The notes beneath the pieces are model-generated. The model was not told where the DNA came from and did not search any database. It saw only the letters and a program-made list of their open reading frames with translations. A stretch of 32,942 nt of DNA from Deltaproteobacteria bacterium (GTDB lineage Bacteria; Bdellovibrionota; Bacteriovoracia; Bacteriovoracales; Bacteriovoracaceae), in the NCBI GenBank assembly GCA_006226755.1, contig SBGE01000015.1:1-32942 (forward strand), in the 5' to 3' direction. A program made the translations under genes and the position numbers. Each line of letters starts with the position of its first letter. Positions within the stretch are counted from its first letter, which is position 1. This document shows positions 15,393-23,342 of the stretch, piece after piece.

Positions 15393-16366
15393 TATTTAAG
15401 AGTCTTAAAATATTCCGCTGTTTGTTTGAGACCTTCTTCAAATCCAACTTGAGGTGCGTAATCACTTACTGATTGAATTTTTGTTAGATCTGGTCTTCTT
15501 TTTTTCGGGTCATCTTTAGGTAGAGGGAGATAAGAGAGCTTCGATGAACTTCCCAAAACCTTGATGATAAACTCAGCACACTCTTTGATGGTGTACTCGT
15601 CAGGGTTTCCGATATTAAAAGGAGTATTATCATCTGAATGCATCACAGTGTGCATCGCCTGACATAGATCGGTGACAAAACAAAATGATCTAGTCTGTGA
15701 TCCATCTCCATAAATGGTGATGTCTTCATTTTTCATAGCTTGATTGATGAAATTGGGAATCACTCGCCCATCATCTGGTCTCATTCGAGGTCCATATGTG
15801 TTGAAGATACGAACAATTCGAGTATCCACTTTGTAGCGATTGGCATAACTCATGGTCATCGCTTCAGCAAAGCGCTTGGATTCATCATAACAGGCCCTTG
15901 GTCCGATTGGATTCACATGGCCGACATAGTCTTCTCTTTGTGGGTGAATTTCTGGATCTCCATAGACTTCAGAAGTTGAAGCTTCGAGAAAACGTGCCTT
16001 TTTCTCTTTTGCTAGTTCCAAGAGGGCCATAGTTCCTTCACTATTCACTCTCATAATTTCAAGAGGCAGTGTCGAAAAATCGATTGGCGAAGCCGGTGAA
16101 GCCAAAGAGAAAATATAATCAACATCAAGGCCTTTGAAGTCAGGAAGACCTTCATAAATGTTACATTCATGAAAATCAAAATTTTCATATTTTGAAAGCA
16201 GTTCAATATTTGACCTTGATCCAGTGATGAAGTTATCAAGGCCGATGACACGTGCACCTAACTTCAAATATTTTTCTGCCAATGTTGAGGGAACAAATCC
16301 TGCTGCTCCAGCGACGATCGCCGTTTTCCCTTCTAATGAATCAGGAAGTTGAATTTTTTTCGTCAT
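15392..16366 (-). CDS. NAD-dependent SDR enzyme, UDP-glucuronate decarboxylase-like
   Basis: A 324-residue extended SDR protein. The NAD-binding loop is GAAGFVPSTL (20-29), where the usual third glycine of GxxGFxG is proline. Catalytic residues are in place: STSEVYGDP (130-138), Y160 and K164 in CYDESKR. The regions PASPIDFSTLP, RIFNTYGPRMRPDDGRVIPNF and YGDGSQTRSFCFVTD closely follow UDP-glucuronate decarboxylase (UXS), which makes UDP-xylose from UDP-glucuronate. The product would feed the adjoining glycosyltransferase. No UDP-glucose dehydrogenase is in the window. It follows the transporter gene by ten bases and overlaps the next by one. A UDP-glucose/glucuronate epimerase is the main alternative. 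Confidence 0.85.
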   Translation of the reverse strand: MTKKIQLPDSLEGKTAIVAGAAGFVPSTLAEKYLKLGARVIGLDNFITGSRSNIELLSKYENFDFHECNIYEGLPDFKGLDVDYIFSLASPASPIDFSTLPLEIMRVNSEGTMALLELAKEKKARFLEASTSEVYGDPEIHPQREDYVGHVNPIGPRACYDESKRFAEAMTMSYANRYKVDTRIVRIFNTYGPRMRPDDGRVIPNFINQAMKNEDITIYGDGSQTRSFCFVTDLCQAMHTVMHSDDNTPFNIGNPDEYTIKECAEFIIKVLGSSSKLSYLPLPKDDPKKRRPDLTKIQSVSDYAPQVGFEEGLKQTAEYFKTLK

Positions 16367-16376
16367 ATCTCTACCT

Positions 16377-17276
16377 CTAATAATGCTTGATTTGTATCAT
16401 GGTGGAGCCCAGAAGTAACAACGCTCCCCCCATTAGTTGCAGGGGGTCAAGCTTAGCATCCAAGACCACCCAATTGACCAACACTGCGAAAAAAGGAAAG
16501 GCCATTTCCGCCAGAGCACAAAGTCTGGCCGAAAGTTTTTTGAGCCCGTGGTAATAGAGCCACATACCTGCAACTCCTGAGAGTAAAACCATTCCCGAGA
16601 TCTTGCCCCAGACTGCTGGAGAATTGGAAAAAGAGACTTCGTCCATACTGATAAAAGGGAGAAGACACAGAAGCCCCATGGCAAAACGACCAAACATAAT
16701 TTCTGTTTCGTTATATCCTTCCTTGGAAAGTTTCTTTCCAAATGGGGTTGAAGCTCCCCAACTGATAATGGCGACGAAGGTCAATCCTATTCCAGTCAGG
16801 GCCTTTGGGTTTGAAAAAGCTTTTCCAAAATCCATATCTGAAAGACCGGGAAAGACTTCTTTGTAAGAGACCATCAATCCCCCAATCAAACAGGGAACGG
16901 CCCAAAGAAGAAATTCTTTTTTAATTCGTTCTTTAAGAACAATTCGGGCCAACGTTATGGCCACTAAAGGTTGGAGTTTTTGAAGAAGAATCACCAATGA
17001 GGGATTGATCATAGTGAATGCCTTGGTGAAACTCAAAGTTCCAAGCGCTGATCCAAGTCCCCCGATGACAATAAAGTAACTGATATGTCCAACTTGCATC
17101 GACCAAATTTTCTTACGCCCCTTAAAAGCGGCCCAAAGAAAAATGATCGTCAAAAGAAGATGTTCCGTCAAAACGATCTTGGTCGCAGGCACTCCCTCTC
17201 CAAGAAGTGGATATCTGATCAGGGTATCAATGGCCCATAGTGCACAGGCGGCAAAGATCAGAAGGATGCCTTTCAA
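16377..17276 (-). CDS. EamA/DMT-superfamily transporter
   Basis: A 299-residue polytopic membrane protein with about ten hydrophobic segments in two similar halves, the normal layout of EamA (DMT) permeases. The first half starts MKGILLIFAACALWAIDTL and contains the family-typical FTKAFTMINPSLVILLQKLQPLVAI; the second begins IGLTFVAIISWGASTPFGKKL. Family members export amino acids or other small metabolites, and some carry nucleotide sugars. The substrate cannot be read from sequence, though the position between trmFO and sugar genes allows a sugar-linked role. Its start overlaps trmFO by four bases. Confidence 0.88.
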   Translation of the reverse strand: MKGILLIFAACALWAIDTLIRYPLLGEGVPATKIVLTEHLLLTIIFLWAAFKGRKKIWSMQVGHISYFIVIGGLGSALGTLSFTKAFTMINPSLVILLQKLQPLVAITLARIVLKERIKKEFLLWAVPCLIGGLMVSYKEVFPGLSDMDFGKAFSNPKALTGIGLTFVAIISWGASTPFGKKLSKEGYNETEIMFGRFAMGLLCLLPFISMDEVSFSNSPAVWGKISGMVLLSGVAGMWLYYHGLKKLSARLCALAEMAFPFFAVLVNWVVLDAKLDPLQLMGGALLLLGSTMIQIKHY

Positions 17277-18634
17277 AGTTCAACTCCTTCAGAAAGAAAT
17301 CCATCAAACACACTCCTGGCCCTTTCAGCTGCTAATTGCTTTTTGATCTTCTTTCTCTTTTTTCGATCTCTTCTTTGTTCCTTGTTCAAAGTCACTGGAG
17401 GAAGTAATCCAAAATTGATATTTGAAGGAACTGGTTTTTCACAAGTCATGATGTAGTTAACCAAACAACCTATTCCCGTTTCCACTGGAAATTGCACTGG
17501 TTCAAGACCTTTAAGTTTTCTATAAACTTGATAGCCAACATATAGTCCCATGGCCGAGCTTTCAGTGTAACCTTCAACTCCACTGATTTGACCGGCAAAA
17601 TGAATCTGAGGATATTTTTTAGAACTCATGTCAAAGTTCAGTAGTTTGTTGGCATTGAGAAAGCTGTTTCGATGAACACTACCGAGATGAATAAAAGTCG
17701 CCTCTTGAAAGCCAGGAATTTTCCTGAAAATCCGAACTTGCTCTGGGTAAGTTAAACGAGTTTGGAAGCCGACCAGATTGAAAGCACTTCCCAAGAGGTT
17801 TTCTTTTCGAAGCTGGATACAAGCATAAGGTCGTTTTCCATCTGGCATTTCAAGACCAATTGGTTTCATACAGGAGAACCTGGCGGTATCAACTCCCCTT
17901 TCGGCCATCAGATCCACAGGCAAACAGGCCTCAAAGAATTTCCAGTCTTCAAAATCTTTGGCCTGTACTTTGACTCCATTGACCATCTCATTAATCAGGT
18001 CCTCATACTCTTCCTGATTAAGCGGGACATTCAAATAATCTGCCTGCTCCCCCTCTTCTTCAGAAACTGGCTTATGACGATCTTTGAAATAAAGTTTGGA
18101 ATAATCCAAGCTATCAGCATCGACTACTGGAGCAATGGCATCATAGAAATACAAATCATCGCCAGAAATATTCTCTTGAATCCATTTGGACATGCCATCA
18201 GTCGTCAAAGGTCCTGTCGCCAAAATAATCTGCTGGCAGCCTTTTTCCTCGGCCAAAGCAAGAGGATTAACAACATCCTGATCGATGATTTCGATAAGAG
18301 GATTTTCACTCAGACGTTTTGTCATCTCCGCTGCAAACATATCGCGATCAACAGCAAGAGCATCTCCAGCTGGAACTGCATGTACTTGTGCAACATTTAA
18401 AACCAGAGAATTGAAGGCCTGCATTTCATATTTCAAGAGCCCGTGCCCAGAATTGGGGTCCTTTGATTTGAGAGAATTCGTACACACTAATTCTGCAAAA
18501 TCAGGATTCTTTTGGGCCGGACCAAGTTTGATTCTTTTGACTTCCGCCAAGACAACCGGAATCCCTTTCGAGGCCAAATAATTTGCTGCTTCACTACCGG
18601 CCAGGCCTGCGCCGACCACCAATACTTTACTCAT
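17273..18634 (-). CDS. trmFO: TrmFO, folate/FAD-dependent tRNA (uracil-54-C5) methyltransferase
   Basis: A 453-residue flavoprotein that methylates U54 in the T-loop of tRNA, taking the carbon from methylenetetrahydrofolate and the electrons via FAD. I see the N-terminal FAD-binding motif VVGAGLAGSEAA, the family block CTNSLKSKDPNSGHGLLKYEM with its conserved cysteine, the second active-site region RFSCMKPIGLEMPDGKRPYACIQLR, and the C-terminal FAGQISGVEGYTESSAMGL. Length is normal. I choose ATG 18634 because AAGGA lies five bases upstream; the in-frame TTG at 18649 has no such site. It heads the five-gene minus-strand series, and is divergent from nadE across 96 bases. Confidence 0.95.
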   Translation of the reverse strand: MSKVLVVGAGLAGSEAANYLASKGIPVVLAEVKRIKLGPAQKNPDFAELVCTNSLKSKDPNSGHGLLKYEMQAFNSLVLNVAQVHAVPAGDALAVDRDMFAAEMTKRLSENPLIEIIDQDVVNPLALAEEKGCQQIILATGPLTTDGMSKWIQENISGDDLYFYDAIAPVVDADSLDYSKLYFKDRHKPVSEEEGEQADYLNVPLNQEEYEDLINEMVNGVKVQAKDFEDWKFFEACLPVDLMAERGVDTARFSCMKPIGLEMPDGKRPYACIQLRKENLLGSAFNLVGFQTRLTYPEQVRIFRKIPGFQEATFIHLGSVHRNSFLNANKLLNFDMSSKKYPQIHFAGQISGVEGYTESSAMGLYVGYQVYRKLKGLEPVQFPVETGIGCLVNYIMTCEKPVPSNINFGLLPPVTLNKEQRRDRKKRKKIKKQLAAERARSVFDGFLSEGVEL

Positions 18635-18730
18635 TGAATCCTTACTCAAAGCTTTGAAGTTGTGTTAATGTTCAAACATTGAAACACGATGCCATCTCTT
18701 TAGAGGCAATTTACTCGCAGAAGGCCATTC

Positions 18731-20440
18731 ATGCAAATTCATCTTTATCAAACGAAGCATACAATTGGTGATTTTGACGCAATTAGACAATATCTCGAAT
18801 CCAAAACCTCTGATCTGCAAAGACCTGGAGTCCATCTGTTTCCAGAGCTCTTTCTTACCGGCTATCCGCTGCAGGATCTGGTCCTTCAAAAAACCTTTAT
18901 TGAGAGCTACCTAGAGATTCGAAATTGGCTCGACGGATTTGCCAAACAGTTCAACGATTCACTGATTTTACTTGGAGGATTGAATTACCATTTCGACGAC
19001 AATGGTCTTCCTCGTGATATTGAAAACTGCGCCTTTGCCATCCAATCAGGCAAAGTCGAGAAGGCCTATACCAAAGTTCTTCTTCCCAATTACGATATAT
19101 TTGATGAAGAAAAGTATTTCTCTCCAGGAACGTCTGCCTGTGTTCTCACTTACCAAAATCAGAAAATTGGAGTGTTGATCTGTGAAGACATGTGGGTCTC
19201 TTCCCTGCATCCAGTTGATCCTGTGAAACTTTTGGGAGACTCATGCTCCGATCTCGATCTGGTGGTCAACCTTTCAGCTTCGCCTTTTCACTTAGGAAAA
19301 GAGGAAAAAAGATTAAAGCGTGGAAAAGAAATCTCCAAAGGTCTTGGAGCACCATTTGCTTATTGCAATAGAGTCGGTGGTGAAGATGAAATCCTCTTTG
19401 ACGGAGGAAGTTTCATCGTCAATGGAGAGAATGAATTATGGCGTGGAAATCTTTTTCATATCGATCAAATCAGTCTGGATGTTCCAAGCTTTAATGGTCA
19501 AAAAGAAGAAGGCAAAGCAGATATTGAAAATACTTGGGAATCCCTCTTCTCACCGGCACTCGACTCTCAAAAACCTCCTCGTCTCCCTGAAATGACTGAT
19601 GAGTTATGCCAACTGACTCTCCAGGCCCTGGCCTTTGGGATCCAAGAATACGCCGCCAAGTGTGGCTTCAAAAAATTTCTCGTGGCCCTATCTGGCGGTA
19701 TCGATTCAGCTCTTGTAACGGCCATTGTGCGTCTCTCTTTAAAAGAAGGACAAAGCATGGAAGCCGTCTACATGCCGGGCTTTTTCTCTGCAGAAGAGTC
19801 TTATAATTGGTCGCTGGAACTTTGTAAGAACCTCGGAATTCCTTTCAAAGTGCAGCCCATTAAATTTCTTCATCGAACAATCAGCAATGATTTCAAGCAA
19901 AATTTTGGTGAGGAACTTCAAGGTTTATCCGACGAAAATATCCAAAGTCGATTGAGGGGGGCGCTTATCTACGCCCGCTCCAATCAAACAGGGGCCATGG
20001 TTTTAAACACCTCCAACAAATCTGAGATTGCTGTTGGCTACTCCACTCAGTACGGCGACAGTGTCGGTGCATTGAGTGTGCTTGGAGATCTCTACAAATC
20101 TGAAGTTTTTGCTCTCTCGAAATATATCAATAAGGCCCATGGAAATTTGATTCCGGATGGAATCATCACTCGCCCACCATCGGCAGAACTTCGAGAAAAT
20201 CAAGAAGACAGTCAAAGTCTTCCCGCCTATGAAAGACTCGATGCCATGCTCGAAGGAATTCTTTCTTACCGAATGGGTCTGAAAGAGTTACAAGGTTCAG
20301 GCTTTCAGAGAGAGGAATTAGAAAAAGTGTATGGCCTTTACAAGAAAAGTGAGTATAAAAGGAGTCAGTTTTGCCCGATCATCAAAGTGAAGGCGAAAAG
20401 TTTTGGTTTTGGATACCGAATACCGATTTGCAAAAAATAA
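18731..20440 (+). CDS. nadE: Glutamine-dependent NAD+ synthetase
   Basis: A 569-residue cytoplasmic enzyme performing the last step of NAD synthesis: ATP-dependent amidation of deamido-NAD with ammonia from glutamine. The N-terminal nitrilase-type glutaminase domain (1-260) carries the catalytic triad E39 (LFPELFLTGYP), K115 (YTKVLLPNYD) and C151 (VLICEDMW). The C-terminal synthetase domain has the ATP P-loop SGGIDSA (321-327), NTSNKSEIAVGY and the conserved TRPPSAELRENQEDS block. All key residues are intact and the length is usual for the long two-domain form. An AGAAGG ribosome site precedes ATG 18731. The next gene begins 37 bases after its stop. Confidence 0.96.
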   Translation: MQIHLYQTKHTIGDFDAIRQYLESKTSDLQRPGVHLFPELFLTGYPLQDLVLQKTFIESYLEIRNWLDGFAKQFNDSLILLGGLNYHFDDNGLPRDIENCAFAIQSGKVEKAYTKVLLPNYDIFDEEKYFSPGTSACVLTYQNQKIGVLICEDMWVSSLHPVDPVKLLGDSCSDLDLVVNLSASPFHLGKEEKRLKRGKEISKGLGAPFAYCNRVGGEDEILFDGGSFIVNGENELWRGNLFHIDQISLDVPSFNGQKEEGKADIENTWESLFSPALDSQKPPRLPEMTDELCQLTLQALAFGIQEYAAKCGFKKFLVALSGGIDSALVTAIVRLSLKEGQSMEAVYMPGFFSAEESYNWSLELCKNLGIPFKVQPIKFLHRTISNDFKQNFGEELQGLSDENIQSRLRGALIYARSNQTGAMVLNTSNKSEIAVGYSTQYGDSVGALSVLGDLYKSEVFALSKYINKAHGNLIPDGIITRPPSAELRENQEDSQSLPAYERLDAMLEGILSYRMGLKELQGSGFQREELEKVYGLYKKSEYKRSQFCPIIKVKAKSFGFGYRIPICKK

Positions 20441-20477
20441 ACTGAATCGAGAATACATATCAACGCAAGGAGAACCC

Positions 20478-20966
20478 ATGTCAAACAAAACTGCTGAAGC
20501 CGTACTCAAGAGCTGGAAAGAAGTTAAAGTCGAAATCGAAGGACTACTCAAAAGCTCAAAAATCAAAGAAGTTCAAACAACTTTTCAAACTTTCGTGAAG
20601 AGTGCTGAAAAAGATATCAATCGTGTTGTCGACAAAGACATCCCTAAATTGGTGAAGAAACTTCAATCTGAAAGAAAAACACTAGAAAAGGCCATCGATA
20701 AAGCTGTTCAAGAAGAAATCAAAAAGGCCAAGAAGTTCATCGCTGAACAAAAGAAAGAATTGACCAAACTTCAAAAGAAAGTTGAATCATATCTTCCAAA
20801 AGTTGCAAAAACTGCTTCCAAAAAGAAGACAACAAAGAAAAAGGCCGCCAAGAAAACAACGAAGAAGGCCACGGCAAAAGCTACTCCTAAAAAGAGCCCA
20901 GCTAAGAAGACGACTAAAGCAAAAGCAGCTCCAAAGTCCACAAAGAAAGCCGCAAGACACGTTTAA
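20478..20966 (+). CDS. Histone H1-like basic protein
   Basis: A 162-residue protein in two parts. Residues 1-110 are helical and charged (KEVQTTFQTFVKSAEKDINRVVDKDIP), probably coiled coil. Residues 112-162 are a Lys/Ala/Thr/Pro tail with repeated KKTTKK, AKAT and SPAKK units, as in bacterial histone H1-like and AlgP-type proteins that bind DNA or RNA non-specifically. The start is ATG 20478, with AAGGAGAA four bases upstream; a longer in-frame reading from 20403 lies inside nadE. A strong terminator follows at once. Dimerisation through the helices and nucleoid binding through the tail is the likely role, inferred from composition. Confidence 0.8.
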   Translation: MSNKTAEAVLKSWKEVKVEIEGLLKSSKIKEVQTTFQTFVKSAEKDINRVVDKDIPKLVKKLQSERKTLEKAIDKAVQEEIKKAKKFIAEQKKELTKLQKKVESYLPKVAKTASKKKTTKKKAAKKTTKKATAKATPKKSPAKKTTKAKAAPKSTKKAARHV

Positions 20967-20980
20967 TTTCAAGAACTTCA

Positions 20981-21013
20981 GACCCTTTGTTGACTACAGC
21001 AAAGGGTCTTTTT
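20981..21013 (+). terminator. Rho-independent terminator of the nadE/H1-like unit
   Basis: A 9-bp perfect stem GACCCTTTG/CAAAGGGTC (20981-20989 and 21000-21008) with a 10-base loop, followed by five T (21009-21013), 14 bases after the stop of the H1-like gene. Confidence 0.92.
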
Positions 21014-21068
21014 CCTTCTCGCATTCTATTCTCTCAGGTACAATACATCCCGTCTTAAGAGAGAAATT

Positions 21069-23276
21069 TTGACCCAAAGGGTTATTTTGAAAAAACTAGA
21101 ACGAAGTCTAGGACTAGTTCCCGTTATTGCGATCAGTATTTCTTCCATGCTTGGAAGTGGTATTTTTGTACTACCAGGAATTGCTGTAGAACAAACCGGA
21201 CCCTCGGTCTGGATGGCCTATTTGCTATCTGCTCTTTGCGTTCTTCCTGCCGCCATTTCTAAAGCTGAACTCGCCACCGCCATGCCTACAAGTGGTGGGA
21301 CATATGTTTATGTGGAACGAACTTTCGGTCCAATGGCAGGAACCATTGCCGGACTTGGACTCTTCCTCTCTCTACTTCTAAAAAGTGCTTTTTCCTTAGT
21401 GGGATTTGGTGCTTATCTAACTGTCATTGCAGATGTCAGTCTCAAGCAGACTGCCATGATTTCTCTGATCTTTATCGTACTTCTCAATATTTTTGGTGTT
21501 GGGAAAATCAGCTCTCTTCTAATTGGAATTGTGACTATTTCCATTTTTACCTTATTTGGTTTGGCCGGATATTCAATGCCTGATATCGATATGGCCAATA
21601 TGAAACCCTTTTTCACAGGTGGGATTGATGGATTCTTAGGTGCAACAGGGATTGTGTTCGTCTCTTTTGCTGGTGTGACTAAAGTCGCGGCCATAGCTGA
21701 AGAGATTCGAAAGCCAGAAAAAAACCTACCTCTTGGAATTCTTGTCTCCTTGTTAATTGTCACCATCATCTACTGCTCAGTCAGTTTTGTGATGGTATCC
21801 GTCTTGGGGGCAGGAAAACTGGCCGGTGATTTAAAACCAATTTATCACTTGGCCGAAACAGTCGGCGGACACAATATCGCCCTCTTTGCTTCAATTGTCG
21901 CCATTATGACCATGATATCCATGGCCAATGCTGGAATTCTTGCCGCTTCTCGTTTTCCCTTTGCCATGTCGAGAGACCATCTACTTCCCTCTTTTCTTGG
22001 AAAACTCCAAAGAAGATTTTTGACTCCCATCAATTCAATCATTCTGTCGGGAATTGTCGTTTTTTTCATCTTAGGTTTTTTGAATGTCGCCAAGATTGCC
22101 AAATTGGCTTCGGCCTTTATGATCATGATTTATGTAATTGAGAATGTGGCAGTCGTCGTTTTACATGAATCAAGAATTCAGTGGTACGATCCAAAGTTTC
22201 GCTCACCTCTTTATCCATTTTTTCAAATCATCGGTATCATTTCCGGACTGATTCTCCTCTTGGCGATGGGCCATATTGTCATCACGGCCATTGCAGGAAT
22301 CTCAATTCCAGGGATTATTCTGTATTTTTCCTACTCGAGAAGAAGAACAACAAGGAAGGGAGTAATTGGCATTAGAGGTCGTCGTAAAGATTTGACTGAA
22401 GAAGAAAACAATCCCGGCGAGGTCATGGAATCCATGGACCTTTCGATGGAAGCGACAGTTGTGGTTTCACTTTTTGGTCACGAACGCTCTCCTGAAATGT
22501 TGATCGAAATGGGAGCTGCTCTTAGTGACGGAGGTAACCTCGAAGTTACTCACGTAACTGAAGTTCCAGAACAAACTGACCTCAAAGACCTCATTGAGGA
22601 ACCTGCAGAACTTAAGTCTCTACGAAGAAGAGTCGTGGCCATGGCCATGCACCAGAACATTTCTCTTACTTTTGATCCGGTAGTTTCCCACGACCTGGGT
22701 CGAACTCTCTACGACATCAGTCTCAGACTTCATTGCAATTGGCTGTTGAAAGAATGGGGTGGAAAAAGAAAGGGTTACTTCACGTTTCATAACCCTATTG
22801 GTTGGCTTAAAGGTCATCTCCAATGCAACCTTGGAGTTTTCAGAGACGCAGGTGTTCGTTATATTAGAAAAATCATGGTAGTGGTGAAGTTCGATATCAA
22901 TGATAATTTGGTTGTTGATACGGCAGATCACCTGGCGATGGTAAATAAGGCCGATATCACATTGGTCCATTTCAAAAAAGAATCTGAAGCTCACAAGAGT
23001 GCTGAAGAAACAGAAAGTCAGCTCTATGATTTGACTACTCATTGCCACTCGAGAAGTTTTGTTCAAGTCATCTCTGGACGAGACGAGATGGAAACATTGC
23101 TGGGATACACCGCAGAGTTCGATTTAGTGATCTTTGGTTCGGGAGAGAATAGTTTGTTCTCAAATGTGTTTGGAACCAATGATGATTATTTAATCGAAAA
23201 GGCCGCGTGTTCGGTTTTGGCCGTGAATTCCTCTCGAGCGACTCAGACCCTTCAGGAAAATGCTAAAAATTCCTGA
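21069..23276 (+). CDS. APC-family amino-acid permease fused to UspA-like cytosolic region
   Basis: A 735-residue membrane protein. Residues 1-430 hold about twelve hydrophobic segments of the APC (amino acid-polyamine-cation) superfamily, with the hallmark helix-1 sequence SSMLGSGIFVLPGIA and the later GIVFVSFAGVTKVAAIAEEIRKPEKNLP. Residues 450-735 are cytosolic and resemble two universal-stress-protein folds (ATVVVSLFGHERSPEMLIEM; RKIMVVVKFDINDNLVVDTA), ending in LVIFGSGENSLFSNVF and CSVLAVNS, which recall the USP nucleotide-binding loop. Permease-USP fusions are known; the tail probably senses nucleotide or stress. The start is uncertain: TTG 21069, or TTG 21087 (MKKLERSLGL), which has AAAGGG five bases upstream and fits better. 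Confidence 0.88.
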   Translation: MTQRVILKKLERSLGLVPVIAISISSMLGSGIFVLPGIAVEQTGPSVWMAYLLSALCVLPAAISKAELATAMPTSGGTYVYVERTFGPMAGTIAGLGLFLSLLLKSAFSLVGFGAYLTVIADVSLKQTAMISLIFIVLLNIFGVGKISSLLIGIVTISIFTLFGLAGYSMPDIDMANMKPFFTGGIDGFLGATGIVFVSFAGVTKVAAIAEEIRKPEKNLPLGILVSLLIVTIIYCSVSFVMVSVLGAGKLAGDLKPIYHLAETVGGHNIALFASIVAIMTMISMANAGILAASRFPFAMSRDHLLPSFLGKLQRRFLTPINSIILSGIVVFFILGFLNVAKIAKLASAFMIMIYVIENVAVVVLHESRIQWYDPKFRSPLYPFFQIIGIISGLILLLAMGHIVITAIAGISIPGIILYFSYSRRRTTRKGVIGIRGRRKDLTEEENNPGEVMESMDLSMEATVVVSLFGHERSPEMLIEMGAALSDGGNLEVTHVTEVPEQTDLKDLIEEPAELKSLRRRVVAMAMHQNISLTFDPVVSHDLGRTLYDISLRLHCNWLLKEWGGKRKGYFTFHNPIGWLKGHLQCNLGVFRDAGVRYIRKIMVVVKFDINDNLVVDTADHLAMVNKADITLVHFKKESEAHKSAEETESQLYDLTTHCHSRSFVQVISGRDEMETLLGYTAEFDLVIFGSGENSLFSNVFGTNDDYLIEKAACSVLAVNSSRATQTLQENAKNS

Positions 23277-23342
23277 TACTTAGCCTAAAAACTTCGCATT
23301 TTAACGCTTTACAAAACACTATCGGAACGTTAGTTTCTGCCT

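Noticed and set aside
17762-18400. 212-codon plus-strand open frame
   Set aside because: It is antisense to trmFO, whose identity is certain, and its translation has no family resemblance.
18635-18649. Upstream TTG start for trmFO
   Set aside because: No Shine-Dalgarno before the TTG, while AAGGA is well placed for ATG 18634, and family members begin directly before the FAD motif.
20990-21045. Promoter for the permease gene formed by TTGACT (20990) and TACAAT (21040)
   Set aside because: The spacing is 44 bases and TTGACT is the loop of the terminator; no -35 with correct spacing precedes TACAAT.
22620-23066. 148-codon minus-strand open frame
   Set aside because: It is antisense to the UspA-like tail of the permease, with no ribosome site or recognisable product.
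23252-23276. Hairpin TCAGGAA/TTCCTGA at the end of the permease gene as a terminator
   Set aside because: Only seven base pairs, with no T-run following.
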